NCBI GenBank assembly: GCA_947167455.1
Contig: CAMVIB010000007.1
Location: forward strand, 1-64,000
Length of the DNA stretch: 64,000 nt
Direction of reading: 5' to 3'
From: an uncultured Prevotellaceae bacterium
Lineage (GTDB): Bacteria; Bacteroidota; Bacteroidia; Bacteroidales; Bacteroidaceae
Of the stretch, positions 29,701-36,371 are shown in pieces (the stretch's first letter is position 1; each line of letters opens with the position of its first letter). A program made the position numbers and the translations under genes. Under the pieces are notes generated by a model. It was not told where the DNA came from, did no database searches, and worked only from the letters and a program-made list of their open reading frames with translations.

Positions 29701-32700
29701 CTCGAAACTGCGACTGCCGCCTCCAATGTCAGGACGGGCATTGACCCAGGCACCATAACTGTGCAATGTACCGGCATCCTGGGCGTGGCTTAGGTTGGGA
29801 TTCATCGCGGGCAGGGTGTAGGTATTCTTCGAGGTCACGGTCTCGTAAGTCTTCCAATACTGCTCAAAGCTGTTGACGGTCTGATGGCTGCCGTTCACCT
29901 CTTCCGTAGTCATCAGTTTGTAGGCATCCTTCTGTCCTAAAAGCATATATTCGGTAGGCACTGCCGAAGGATCGCCGTGTGTGGCATCAGTCGTTTCCTT
30001 CGGGTCATCGCTCACGGTGGTGGTGATGACTTGGTTGATGGTCGTGTTGTAGTAGGTGCGCAAGAATCCGTAGTAGTTGGTGGTAGTGCCGTTCTCAGCC
30101 CTGGCATGGGTGTTCTGCCAAGAGGTGACCATCACGTGGTAGGGGTCGTTGTTCACAGCCAGCAGATACCACGGCCAACGAGTGCGGGTCGAGGCACCAG
30201 CGGTACTCTGCGTGTTCCAGCGGTCGGATCCGTAGATGTACATCTGTCCGTCGCCGTTGTTATAGGGATAGACAGGCTTAGTGGTGAAGGTCTCCACTTC
30301 GTCGCCGCCGTTCTCCAGATAGTCAGGCACACCATTGAGGAACTCCAGCATGTACATGGTGCCAAAGTTGGCCGCATTGCGCACCATAGGTGTTGAAGTG
30401 TCGTTCGCCACACGTCTGACACGCTCCTTGTAATCGGTCACGTCGGGATTCAAATCCACGTAGTTGGCATCGTCTGCATCGGTGATAACATCGTAGGTGA
30501 CGTAGATGTATCCGTCTGTCGAGGCACTGGTACTGCTGATTTCCGTTTGTGCCTCTCGTAGGGTGTATGTGTTGCCAGTCTTGGTGAAATTGCTTTCCGC
30601 CCAATAGTGGTAGCCATCGGCTGCCACCAACGGGCTCTTCCACTCTGCAGGCAGCCCCAGTTCTGGGTTGTCGGCGGGCACTTCGAGCACTATCTTGTTC
30701 TGTTTGTCTATAACACGATAGGTAATGTCAAGCACTACGGGTGTGAGCAACACGGTAAGTTGGTCGTAGCCGTGTTCGTATTTGGTGTTGGCAAAGACAG
30801 AAACATCATTATCGCCCGTGGTGCGCCCTACACTGTAATAGTTGGCTACAGCGAGGTCGGCACCTGTGGCAGCCATCAACTCAGTCTCTGCCGGGTTGGT
30901 GGCACTGGTGTGACGCATGAGTATGAAACGTGTGTCGTCACCATCGGCAGCCAAGGTGAGAGCCGGTGTAGTGGTGTTGTAAGTGAAGAACTTGGTGTTG
31001 TCACCAACATTGCGCACCTTCACAGCATAGGGGTCATTGCCCAAGACATTCCACAGGAAACTCGAAGTCTGGTCGCCTGGGTCGGTGTTCTGGTGGGTGA
31101 AACTGCCACCGTGGTTATTGATGTAGTCGCCATTGACCTGCATCTTGAAACTGCGGCTGCCTGTCAGGTGTAGCGGCTTGGCAGATAGACGGTCGGTGGT
31201 GTAGCGCACGTAGATGTTGGCATCAGGTACGCTGGGTGTGATGGTCAGTAGGCCTGCCAGTGTGCTGAGGTCGTTCTCAGTGAAGGTGTCGTAGAAGGTC
31301 AGCGTCTCGTCCTCGATGTAGGGGCTGCGGATGGCCTCGGGGATGGAATTGTAGCCGAGGGTCTGGCCTACCTCCTGCCGTTCGGTGTATTTGATGGCGA
31401 TACGTCCTTCGTTGTCAACTATATTGTAGGTGTAGTTGAGTTTAAAGGTCTCGATGGTGAGGTCTTGATACGCACGGTCGCTCTCGTAGATGTTGTTGGC
31501 ATTAGTGTCGTTGGCCTGAAGTTGCAGGTTGTTGCTGTCATTATCTTTGTCGTTGGTACCTAACCAGCGGATGTAATTCCACTCGCCTGTATTGTAGTTT
31601 GGACTCACCTGTCCGATGTTCCAATTGCCGGAGGCATCTTTGTGCAGGAAGAAACGGTCGTTGCCATCGTCGGGGTACGAACTGTTGATATACCAGGATG
31701 TTGCAGTTTTGTTGAATCTTAGTGTGCTGTTTGACGATTTGTTCGTCATCTGGAAGCCGTAAGGGTCGTCGCCTGTCAGTTTCCATAAGAAACAGTCAAT
31801 CTTGTCGAGTTTCGTCTGAGGTGAGGCATTGCTTCGCCAGTGGTAATAGTTATGCAGATTGCCGGTGGAGTTGTCGAACGAGCGTATGGCATAACATTGT
31901 GTTGACTCGCTCTTGTTGTAATAGACCAGATACCAGGTGTCGCCCGAGAGGTCAAGCGAACCGTCAGGCGCGTTGTCAGGGTTGTAGCGGTAGCCCACAT
32001 AGATGTCGGTGCCCGTCACGTCGCCCCACGTGGTGATGGCACCGGTAGCAGTACCGTCGGTGGTATAGGCGTAGGCCTCGGCTTGAGTGTTGAAGAACTT
32101 GTAGTTGCTCTCTGAGTCGGCAATCATCGGCGACTTCAGTACGCCGGGGAAGGTGCTCCACAACGTGGTGGCGGCATCGCTTTTGGCTGTCAACTTTGAG
32201 AGTAGCGAATTCTGCTTGTTGACGATGTGCCACTGGTAGTCAAGGTTGCGTATGGGCACCACCCATGCGTTGTTGTCGCTTCTGTTTTCCACTGTCCACA
32301 TCACAATGGGAGTTCCTCCGCCTGAGGGGTTCCAGAAGGCGCGGGTCGACACGTTGGAATGGCCGTTGAGCATCACCTGGAAGGTGGTGCTAGATTTGTA
32401 GCCGGGGATGATGGCCCAAGTAGATAGTTCATCGGACGGTGCATCGGCAAAGCGCACTGTTCCGCTCACGGTAGTCTCGTTGGCCGTGCCGTCCAGATAG
32501 GCATACTTACTGCTGCTGCGCGAATAGACCTTAAAGGCATAGGGGTCGCCGATGAAGGCAAACTGAGCAGCCGGGTTTACGTAGTCGTAGTCTGACACCT
32601 TGTTCAAATTGCTACCGTTATCCGTCCGCAACTGGTTGTGACTGCTGTCGTAAGTCTCGAAGCGGTTGTTCACTATCAGGTTCAGCCACACAGGGTCGCT

Positions 32701-35505
32701 CTCGGTGCTGAACACCATGCCGGTGTTGGCCAGGGCTGTCCGTTCAGCATCTGTGCTGTTGAAGGTGTATGGGATATAGACCGTCGTGGCATCAGCACTC
32801 ATGGAGGTAATCTCCTGTGTGCAGGCCCGGTCGCGGTAGTACTTCGTTGACAGGGTGCAGCCCACGCGCTGGAACTTCGTGCGGTTGGGCAGGCTGAGCG
32901 TCTGGTCTGCCACATAAGACACAACCACTGTCTCCACCGGTGCATCGGTCGTTCCCTGCCGCACGATGGCATAGGTGACGAAGGGCAGGAACTCCATCTT
33001 GCGGGCAGCATCGGTGAAGTTGCTGAGGCGGACGAGGTTATTGTTGTTTGCACCCAGATAGTAATTCGTGCCATTGCCGTAAGGTGTGCCGTCGGGCTTC
33101 AGGGCCAGCATCTCGTAGCCGCCGGTGCTGTTGGCGAAGATGGCAAACGACGTGATGTCGAGCGTCTGACTGGTCTGTCCTTCACGGAACAGCCTGGCAT
33201 ACGGCTCACTGTTGTACATCGACAGGTGATACTTCGGGTCCTTGACGCTGTAGATCTTGATGTTGTAGGGGTCGTTGCCTGCCAGCAGCCAGCGGCCGTT
33301 CTGCTCGGCCAGCGTGTAGCCATTTGAGGTAAGTGTTGACTCGTCCCATGCATAGGTGGACCAGTCGGTGTCCATGTCGCCCGTGAGCGCCGCATTGCTG
33401 TTGTTCTTGCGGTCAACGCAGTAGAGGGCGCTGTTGATGCGGATGTTGTATTGCGACACCTTGTCGAGCTTCACTGCCGCCGTGGCAGCATTGTACTCGT
33501 AGGTGACGTAGATGTCGGTGACGCCAGCGGGCACGTCCGTGTTCTCCGTCAGTTCGTAGGTGCTGCTGGGGTTGAGGAAGGCGCTGGTGCCACTTGTCGA
33601 GGCAAAGGCTTCGGCGCGGTAGTATCGGAAGTTTGTGGCCAGCGGACTGCGTAGCGTGGCGGGCAGGGATACTGTTCCCGTAGTGGAGATAACGCTGATG
33701 ACTTCCTTGCGGTTGGAGGTGCCCTGGCCATTGTCACCAAGGTTCACCAGGTGGTAGGTGACAGGTGGAGCCAACTGTTGCAGGTCGGTCTGAACGACTT
33801 CGGCCGATGCTTTCGTGTCGTGCCTTGGGTAGTCGCTGCTGAAACGTAGATACCGATAGTTACCATCAATGTAGGCTGCACCGTCGGGTTGGATGGCCAT
33901 CAGTTCGTAGTCTCCGTTGTCGTTGGTGTCGGCAGTGGTGGGCATCAGTGCATAGTGATCCACCTCTGTCGTGAAAGAGTTCCCGTCCTTGACAATAAAA
34001 GTGTAAACGTCTCCCTTGCGGCAGAGGTAGTAGCCATAGGTGTCGGTTTCATAATAGTAGGAGTACAGCCTGACGTTGTATGGGTCGTTGCCCTTGAGCA
34101 GCCACTGGTAGTGAAGGTCGCTCTTCAGAGTGGCATCATCAATGCCAGCGTTGTAGTCGGTGCGGTCGCCTCCTCCACCGCCGTTGCCGCTGATGTTGTC
34201 GCGGGCACAGAGGTGGCGGCTTTGGTTTTTGATGAGTGTGGCACGCGAGCCGTCGAGTTTCAGTGCTGCCGTGGACGCGTCGTAAGTGTAGGTGACGTAA
34301 ACATCATCCACATCGCTGCCTAAGGTGGCACCTTCAGTCCACTTGTCGCTGCTGCCAGTGTTTATAGTGTAATTGCCGGAAGCATCAGTGCTGACAGCAC
34401 TTGCGCCGTAGTACTGAAACTCGCTGACCAGCGGACTTCTAAAGTCTGCTCGAAGGCTGGCTGTAAGCGTGCCGTCGTTGAGGGCTTGATAACTGATAAC
34501 CTCCCTGCGTCCACTGGTGCCAACGCCATCGGTTCCAAGGTTTATCAGATGGAAGGTGGTGGTCGAAGCGGTGGCCACGGTGATGGTCAACTGGGAATCG
34601 TTGTCATTATGCTGACAATTCCATACACGCGAGGCCGACACCGGATTGTCGTCGTGGATATAGTGGTGCTGTTGTGTGTGAGCATCACCGCCATTGTAGT
34701 ATTGCGGACTGCCGTCTTTTTCCGGGTACTCGTATGCGGCAATCAGTTGCCATGTGGTTTTTCCTGACGCTTGGGTCAAGATGAATCGTTGGAACGACAT
34801 GCCGGCATTGGCGGTTGTTCCGTCAACTTGGCATGACAGTGGAGCGGCTTTGTTGTTTGCCTTTTGGAGTTCCGTTTGTCCTGCAGGCTTGACGCCCGTC
34901 AGCACGTAGTCGGTCTGGGTCTTATCTACCTCTCGGTTAGAGATCTTGATGTTGTAGGGGTCGGGGTGGCCTTGTTTGTCAGGCACAGCATAGAGTTTCC
35001 ACTTGTAACTATTCAGGCCGATGCCGCCGCCGTCGATAGTTGAGGCTATGGGCAGTGATGCGTCGCCGGTATTGACATACATATACTTGGTGCCAGCCTT
35101 GATGTTATACCACGTGCCGCCCGTAAGGTCAAGGGCTGTGGCTGACCCGCTGTATGCCTGGTAGTCATAGCGCACGTAGTAGGTCTTGTCAGTGGTGACA
35201 AGCGTGTTCACGTCGGTGATGGCGTTTGTCGTGATGTTATTGCTCGCGTCTGCCTGAGCATCTGTCAGCGATTCGTAGTACCTGTAGTTGGTGGCATAAG
35301 GGCTTTTCAGTTTGTCGGGTATTCCTTTGCCGTTGTACTGCCAGTTGGTGACTCTTTCTCCCTGTCCGTTGATGATGATATAGACGGAGTTTGCCGCCCA
35401 CGCTTCATTCACCACGCTCCCCACCGCCATCAGCAGCAGGAAAAACACACGAAGGGCTGCTGACCGAATCAGCTTCGAGTCATCTCCGAACCATCTCCGA
35501 ACCAT
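17800..35505 (-). CDS. Giant modular secreted protein, about 5,900 residues
   Basis: One uninterrupted frame. The ATG at 35505 is followed by a basic stretch and a hydrophobic core (AALRVFFLLLMAVGSVV) ending NEAWA-A, a signal peptide; the frame also continues 5' into a RhuM fragment. The body is about 16 repeats of a two-part module. Part one is a beta-rich unit with wording like YHLVNLGDNGQG, LRSPLATNFRYYR and DIYVTYEYN. Part two has WLLAGNDPYNIKIYS and ends with a strand-rich YEMLALKPDG-type segment, suggestive of a beta-trefoil (inference). DPY motifs recur near 34.96, 34.08, 33.27, 32.55, 31.77, 31.03, 30.14, 29.01, 28.25, 27.44, 26.55, 25.31, 24.16, 23.01, 21.63 and 20.43 kb. The C-terminus, VYDLAGRLV to NLPPGMYIVNGRQVTV, resembles a type IX-like sorting or anchoring tail. 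Possible surface adhesin; I know no family. Confidence 0.85.
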   Translation of the reverse strand: MVRRWFGDDSKLIRSAALRVFFLLLMAVGSVVNEAWAANSVYIIINGQGERVTNWQYNGKGIPDKLKSPYATNYRYYESLTDAQADASNNITTNAITDVNTLVTTDKTYYVRYDYQAYSGSATALDLTGGTWYNIKAGTKYMYVNTGDASLPIASTIDGGGIGLNSYKWKLYAVPDKQGHPDPYNIKISNREVDKTQTDYVLTGVKPAGQTELQKANNKAAPLSCQVDGTTANAGMSFQRFILTQASGKTTWQLIAAYEYPEKDGSPQYYNGGDAHTQQHHYIHDDNPVSASRVWNCQHNDNDSQLTITVATASTTTFHLINLGTDGVGTSGRREVISYQALNDGTLTASLRADFRSPLVSEFQYYGASAVSTDASGNYTINTGSSDKWTEGATLGSDVDDVYVTYTYDASTAALKLDGSRATLIKNQSRHLCARDNISGNGGGGGDRTDYNAGIDDATLKSDLHYQWLLKGNDPYNVRLYSYYYETDTYGYYLCRKGDVYTFIVKDGNSFTTEVDHYALMPTTADTNDNGDYELMAIQPDGAAYIDGNYRYLRFSSDYPRHDTKASAEVVQTDLQQLAPPVTYHLVNLGDNGQGTSNRKEVISVISTTGTVSLPATLRSPLATNFRYYRAEAFASTSGTSAFLNPSSTYELTENTDVPAGVTDIYVTYEYNAATAAVKLDKVSQYNIRINSALYCVDRKNNSNAALTGDMDTDWSTYAWDESTLTSNGYTLAEQNGRWLLAGNDPYNIKIYSVKDPKYHLSMYNSEPYARLFREGQTSQTLDITSFAIFANSTGGYEMLALKPDGTPYGNGTNYYLGANNNNLVRLSNFTDAARKMEFLPFVTYAIVRQGTTDAPVETVVVSYVADQTLSLPNRTKFQRVGCTLSTKYYRDRACTQEITSMSADATTVYIPYTFNSTDAERTALANTGMVFSTESDPVWLNLIVNNRFETYDSSHNQLRTDNGSNLNKVSDYDYVNPAAQFAFIGDPYAFKVYSRSSSKYAYLDGTANETTVSGTVRFADAPSDELSTWAIIPGYKSSTTFQVMLNGHSNVSTRAFWNPSGGGTPIVMWTVENRSDNNAWVVPIRNLDYQWHIVNKQNSLLSKLTAKSDAATTLWSTFPGVLKSPMIADSESNYKFFNTQAEAYAYTTDGTATGAITTWGDVTGTDIYVGYRYNPDNAPDGSLDLSGDTWYLVYYNKSESTQCYAIRSFDNSTGNLHNYYHWRSNASPQTKLDKIDCFLWKLTGDDPYGFQMTNKSSNSTLRFNKTATSWYINSSYPDDGNDRFFLHKDASGNWNIGQVSPNYNTGEWNYIRWLGTNDKDNDSNNLQLQANDTNANNIYESDRAYQDLTIETFKLNYTYNIVDNEGRIAIKYTERQEVGQTLGYNSIPEAIRSPYIEDETLTFYDTFTENDLSTLAGLLTITPSVPDANIYVRYTTDRLSAKPLHLTGSRSFKMQVNGDYINNHGGSFTHQNTDPGDQTSSFLWNVLGNDPYAVKVRNVGDNTKFFTYNTTTPALTLAADGDDTRFILMRHTSATNPAETELMAATGADLAVANYYSVGRTTGDNDVSVFANTKYEHGYDQLTVLLTPVVLDITYRVIDKQNKIVLEVPADNPELGLPAEWKSPLVAADGYHYWAESNFTKTGNTYTLREAQTEISSTSASTDGYIYVTYDVITDADDANYVDLNPDVTDYKERVRRVANDTSTPMVRNAANFGTMYMLEFLNGVPDYLENGGDEVETFTTKPVYPYNNGDGQMYIYGSDRWNTQSTAGASTRTRWPWYLLAVNNDPYHVMVTSWQNTHARAENGTTTNYYGFLRTYYNTTINQVITTTVSDDPKETTDATHGDPSAVPTEYMLLGQKDAYKLMTTEEVNGSHQTVNSFEQYWKTYETVTSKNTYTLPAMNPNLSHAQDAGTLHSYGAWVNARPDIGGGSRSFEYRNHWYQTISMGDGTFKLNPTEIDAVLVLTDNHGWEVMRHPIAKYSETTKYESVKQFLRKYDSPMVSQYRFYGYRTAPKMPGYHKYTLAEGDLAGTASSLAAYPEKYNGGALVDLYVSYDVKPEYADAYTGAATEAATSVNYPFLIRQDGHLAKTDNGKDIAFEDATATIDANDVSSLGENDHPELYWYLKPNFDIDTEMGYEYDVEDENHQVISKEATNAAYHTDGKSGFDPYNIQIYNKQYTSAYFTTDASAAGTENHQYMVTTTPAGNGRLSLGGTPSEKFTTLIPDYDSRTLHITNATFMAVQDVNGNMRLMPRFDHSHVVSDFGTLVTPADARPADDKEHSQTTWLLRPDIYTYVIVDNEGREALRYQTISTGAPSIPTQFCSPLATNFKYYKEVTLENEITTSYSEATGITDKTVYVHYDYNREADTQGLLQGTWLTTQLNGTDVQYNGGITTGTKNAANAAWQWRLLHSSGDTPDPYAVKLYTNADGLTNPMGTSTLAGGSVTASASATYPRFVLLSHKGTPNAYALAVAGAQDAANYYFLNGTSWPATTTLESGYASAINLSSALSSDATKLTFTADITPTNIRYKIVTLSGQIALTGDSLALASGKPSMPYYMRSPMMSQADDTYSYYAGVSESGGKYTAVNPTTTLNNLDVEDGKSVVYVRYDYDKSRKAVTYFGGLVNNYITDAPLDLSGQVSYVLSLGGGHIWQQVNTSSDQVTLRSNGDDMYRESDRWRKRSLWLLKGNDPYEVQFVNPEYSSTKVFASQEASTANTITNDDMTHKIATKMVEPDDTDYPYQTFMILKGANNNDPLKLFVTGHDDMFISESGSLYAWKDRLNYKARTDKKSEPTSRGNGQYIRFGYRPNIVFHVITNDGQEAVWANSVRASEYNKTEFRLPEYVQSPLLTATDYRYYTKATWDGSKWTVDESSLVPSTITTAAQAAAERIGEVWVRYTYDPETSPYMIASDIDDSNEMRVNFTNAKGLDLSGNTWYNMSAMQSDWGTKHGKVLGFDSGNKMQQQDVSTAKHGVSNKKFLWRMEGNDPYAIRLVNASEIDKCLSINSGNNIEMATYGTSGLRFQTFMLLNAVGTDNEEGDFKDGYPLRRWSALFGTGTEYASSTYSGGNLQIFGMIPLAYTTPSATTSTNYPNGLRATNIRMTGDDGDESKQNFPALMFNGIGSTAIYCLEFTKAPVSRKYHYHAYNTEKREWTWDVILEHDFLAPLVLEDQIARLYSKYEQEYLTSGATTAGIFKTRTELEALNNAQFYSNEAMTERVYDSNSATYDIYPEIGEDDVCDIYFKYQPMTNSEIAALTGTEETNFRWSTEEQITADVATHQANHSLYGTEDDGTTPLMKASWQFMVLDTDAAFTNSSDDTTVGKQYFLRHEDDGTVAWMNNGYQLYADQKGDNGRTLDDDTTAPSRNYKQWSYNRVAEYFKDGENEEFREGRWLWAFTGDPYNLNVVNFEARAGIVATSEGAYHLAPDAATVTAYRDSISDESHTYPVMTRTELAAIAATPTSTEASTTEAAIAKRGSWGLAVGSTKYPGEATFALVSNSAYRLADTDDPDQLYWQMTTPASGTGHVQLALRTTDRTNAIRTLPYEPMAYQDVVLTIRRMDDCVQDADGTKGTGTKAVYYAQEDRMFCEGDVIDNGGDKFPTQARRQFCNYKFYTDQFVTPGTEYTVWDASRLNVNDISTNPNTSELEAQGRYLEKAKRIGGSERWMQSVYVGYEVTTDMFITPGNEPTNTTLFATEEEQEAELERMIRENDHVYFMDFPGASWTYGNVRHDYTAHAYYRADAAKDVFKDYTGHATGDNLTHHYHTDPDRMYSQPENLKWYFVGDPYNLQVFCARPDLLGQNLSRIIQHTIKPGNVTAVDDGGANTPDNSGIHPGCTQWQFVHDCVQLHPQNDETLDDRMYLARRNKQTGELEYYPNPNRTHRLYTKFHWEVMCPATGDDERDTKEFALRYVDEETQLSYRGVYYYLHHGYDKSYTEEVEGQDLTWKYQVDLKYDAGNATVMEKSKYIGYHTANEAGCAIRLVQPARVYIDVHANNATDSQGNTLSDPVVHDELTEYFGVGETLTDMPAHLKREFATYNNLHFRNGADNLSSNTLTLTLDPSSAVSHGNTAVKEHTCLSGYTDNYVFKLDVNYSPQDGIFSTYDQSSGELTAPKWFDIRVANRWLYYDVNGALSKVASSESTQKQVVSKYNGNTPIRSKGYHWALVGDPYSLKVVNRRIYEDALLTDNTENEGWLTMAASTSAIGKYASGTQYLKMGAYAEAEDFAFQQSRTYYRQQSNGVETVRPVTDADGNPVYDIFLRIDDKKSTGYSTDDGTTKSDETTDLDATTYDANHWNATNDYSFIYMLDERTNMGQNGDGAYRYDFTRLGDYAWFIQRQHTLYVEPNTNQNYDRYTSASDIKSAYVRTVDDDHDEIENDCFDAHIRVYNTDGQLMHETSQIEVRYTDLARGITFDKVIPAEVKRFGCTYRAYLTCNVSGTKASAFADEITASTEVTQNFLDGHWTAAKTTGEANQRRHVDIYLTYTVSDNVTVDGTAGVNFAAFFTDQMAAARDEYAWVNSYYGWKETYRVSGSTVTIPVEVPDYDSPILNEDGLIVGYKTKTTYQTIEQGGTANNVDVRGYLNVKTTGDDRATGAGRAFGDERQRYDDGTNNDPNRASDQKWAFVGDPYNFELKNYALYQTDGAATTLTGSSPLTTSTTATTATHWTLKVGSDGTPYLALLSDDTNREVGTIVSYATFDRARNGQDLVWTRQFLYLTGGETVDPTGQAMNANGAHPFYLVALNSYASVLVYHLIIGHQHQQYNVSGLSSVTGIDGADNPNGLTTEQLATLQKHIDEIAHYNTLRTNAGGASVKATSLRDIVSYPIEDYSVTRVGVGNALTVPWYMRRQFCKYQFYQMKVEERVKITQGETAADNGVEDYTDSKALHDSNTNAYLLDAAGKRYYYVWKQVKDTDDNSDGTNDREAHDDTKVTKVEPWFQDRKVTIAVVYDVDEQQFRFSDIGRRTTAWYTMLNKHTETVDVTDDEGHTMTLDHPMAGLMNFSYKDGIGARLDRSVHYTNNYLWAPVGDPYGFVLHNRYATVNGTGWRNIVVTTPDWLPTREWVTNGTQNWFSDEGYSPFQLGDLTKQNLKANGQKLTYTNATDHGISFYEGRVVHQHRTTGRDTDGANNAVYEMMTTNSNTDGTFLMHPTADYINPKDANFNGFYVTHTIDEHKNHELVLTLMDAATARNNDEANWKLETTPEQLLPYFQRSGYVGGLKPEIAATSTAQAYQTQLEQYVTGGSLYGQTPPFALLDNARKLVYSGKFLDNNGQWIIYDPERDNLYYANADGTINTGLGVSGYVATDIDEASDVLKGSFCSNNLQPLEQGYYRIEAFSREALDADGNDLKGDGSGLKGITGPRFISGYRHLTEQTCTENATHAGTGRWLHFYETDEANRTISTFAELQDKISASNDADRSLLDHPAMAGNIDIPAAEYDAATIFHFNPVEGDPYQRWTFATQGLTVAGYPDVEGPSAAESGNGYTRMISPTETPAATDNTKFRIDDIGGTAVTIRSLDAEYDSDKSSTWRTDVGKNIQTNYLCIDAHHRYRITMHTDNEMKEIGDHASHGYHGIQDTKWMLKPVQDRATADPFRHDMPLRLELFKGGVKDEDLEQVEGNYDDNYYASLYVPFDSRLTQTTANAFTYTGPATPGETMNMKSLSTLTDMGNGQYIPAEWPVIVRSTRPTIVGNDATDHAKDVSHGSGSNKYYVELFIPDSRPNDAISGYDAVGGKLSGKYLEQDLGAIASGHRIMVFGLPMQGTGSGDSFTPVSSFAHDYTKRVGVYRNYNWAREQYPNANAHGTGVATAEQRKESYVLANKAYFDYDTTSPSPAPARHYIPMRFDDDDLPPSDPDGDAADTTDTSHITGVYDLAGRLVRSRESVLNGTWRRNLPPGMYIVNGRQVTVGR

Positions 35506-35589
35506 CTTCGAGCCTTCCCGGTGTTTATGCGCCGTTTCCTTGGCTATAATATCTTGTCCGTTCACGTTCATTGCCATATCTGTTGTCAC

Positions 35590-35910
35590 GAGGTTGTAAG
35601 CATGCACACGTCGCTGAACGGTTCGGTTACCTTCTTTTCGAACCGTCAAGTAATCCTTGACAGTTGATTCTTCTGCCAGTTCGCCTTCAGCGAAGATATT
35701 TTTGATGTGCAGGCTGATATTTTGTTTAGTTGCATTAAACAGTTCCGTCATCTGCTGCTGCGTGAGCCATACGGTATCGTCCTCCAAGCGCACTTCGAGG
35801 CGCACGGTCTCGTCGGGCTGGTAGAGGACAATCTCGCCCTGCGGCTGCGTCGCGTCATGTGTGTCGCTATGCCGGATGGCTTTCATGCCGCTGTCTGTCA
35901 TAATGTTCAT
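35590..35910 (-). pseudogene. RhuM-family N-terminal fragment fused in frame upstream of the giant gene
   Basis: The minus-strand ATG at 35910 begins MNIMTDSGMKAIRHSD, followed by a recognisable RhuM/virulence-protein N-terminus: GEIVLYQPDETVRLEVRLED, TVWLTQQQMTELFNATKQNI, SLHIKNIFAEGELAEESTVK, VRKEGNRTVQRRVHAYNL. In full RhuM proteins YNL is followed by DAIISVGYRV and about 200 more residues. Here similarity stops at YNL (35590) and unrelated sequence leads in frame, with no stop, to the giant gene's signal peptide. The canonical promoter is upstream of this fragment. It is either a broken gene used as a leader or part of a fusion protein. Confidence 0.75.
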
Positions 35911-35932
35911 TTCATTGTGGGGTTGGTATCTG

Positions 35933-35958
35933 CGCGCACGTATGCTTACGCGTGCGCG
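35933..35958 (-). other. Hairpin in the predicted 5' leader of the RhuM/giant transcript
   Basis: A perfect 8-bp stem CGCGCACG / CGTGCGCG with a 10-base loop, between the expected transcription start (about 35964) and the ATG at 35910. It is very GC-rich in an otherwise mixed leader and could affect translation. Confidence 0.5.
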
Positions 35959-35970
35959 TACACTTGAGTG

Positions 35971-36002
35971 CAAAACTATAAAGTTTTGGCCACATGACCA
36001 AA
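35971..36002 (-). promoter_or_regulatory. Consensus promoter for the RhuM fragment/giant gene
   Basis: On the minus strand TTTG (36002-35999), exactly 20 bases, TAGTTTTG (35978-35971), a full match to TTTG-N20-TAnnTTTG. No other good promoter is visible between here and the giant gene's own signal-peptide start. Confidence 0.8.
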
Positions 36003-36033
36003 CTTTTACGGCTTTCTGTACTTTTTTTAACAC

Positions 36034-36370
36034 AAAATAATGACAAAGCTGTGCTTTTTGATGCCTATGGGTCCGAAAAGCATGGTCTGTGTGTGCCTAA
36101 CGTGGGTGGTTACGCAGGCGTCGGCGCTGCTCTTGGCTTTATGCTTCATGCCTGATGATGCACGTAACATCCCCTAGGGGAGTTAGGTAACTCGCCTAGG
36201 GGAGTTAGGTAACTCGCCTAGGGGAGTTAGGTAACTCCCCTAGGGGCTTGTCGCGCCACCTTCATGGGATGTCGCCATCGCGCCAAGGCGGCACCACCTT
36301 GCAATGATGTCGGCAGACGACGTGCATGTGAGTGGGTGGGGGGTATCGGTCTGATGCGATAAAAAAATTT
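36034..36370. other. Intergenic region upstream of the giant gene
   Basis: No gene is supported. It contains the giant gene's upstream promoter flank and the 22-bp tandem palindromic repeat at 36171-36246. The remaining sequence shows nothing I can name. Confidence 0.5.
36171..36246. repeat. Three tandem 22-bp palindromic repeats ending in CCTAGGGG
   Basis: The unit starts CCTAGGGGAGTTAGGT and ends AACTCG (AACTCC in the third copy), at 36173, 36195 and 36217, followed by CCTAGGGG. Each unit is itself nearly palindromic (GAGTTA and TAACTC around GG). The array lies about 170 bases upstream of the giant gene's promoter. Confidence 0.9.
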
Positions 36371-36371
36371 T

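Noticed and set aside
36171-36246. CRISPR array
   Set aside because: Units are contiguous with no unique spacers. The same applies to the arrays at 15072, 15881, 41791 and 51392. No cas genes in view.
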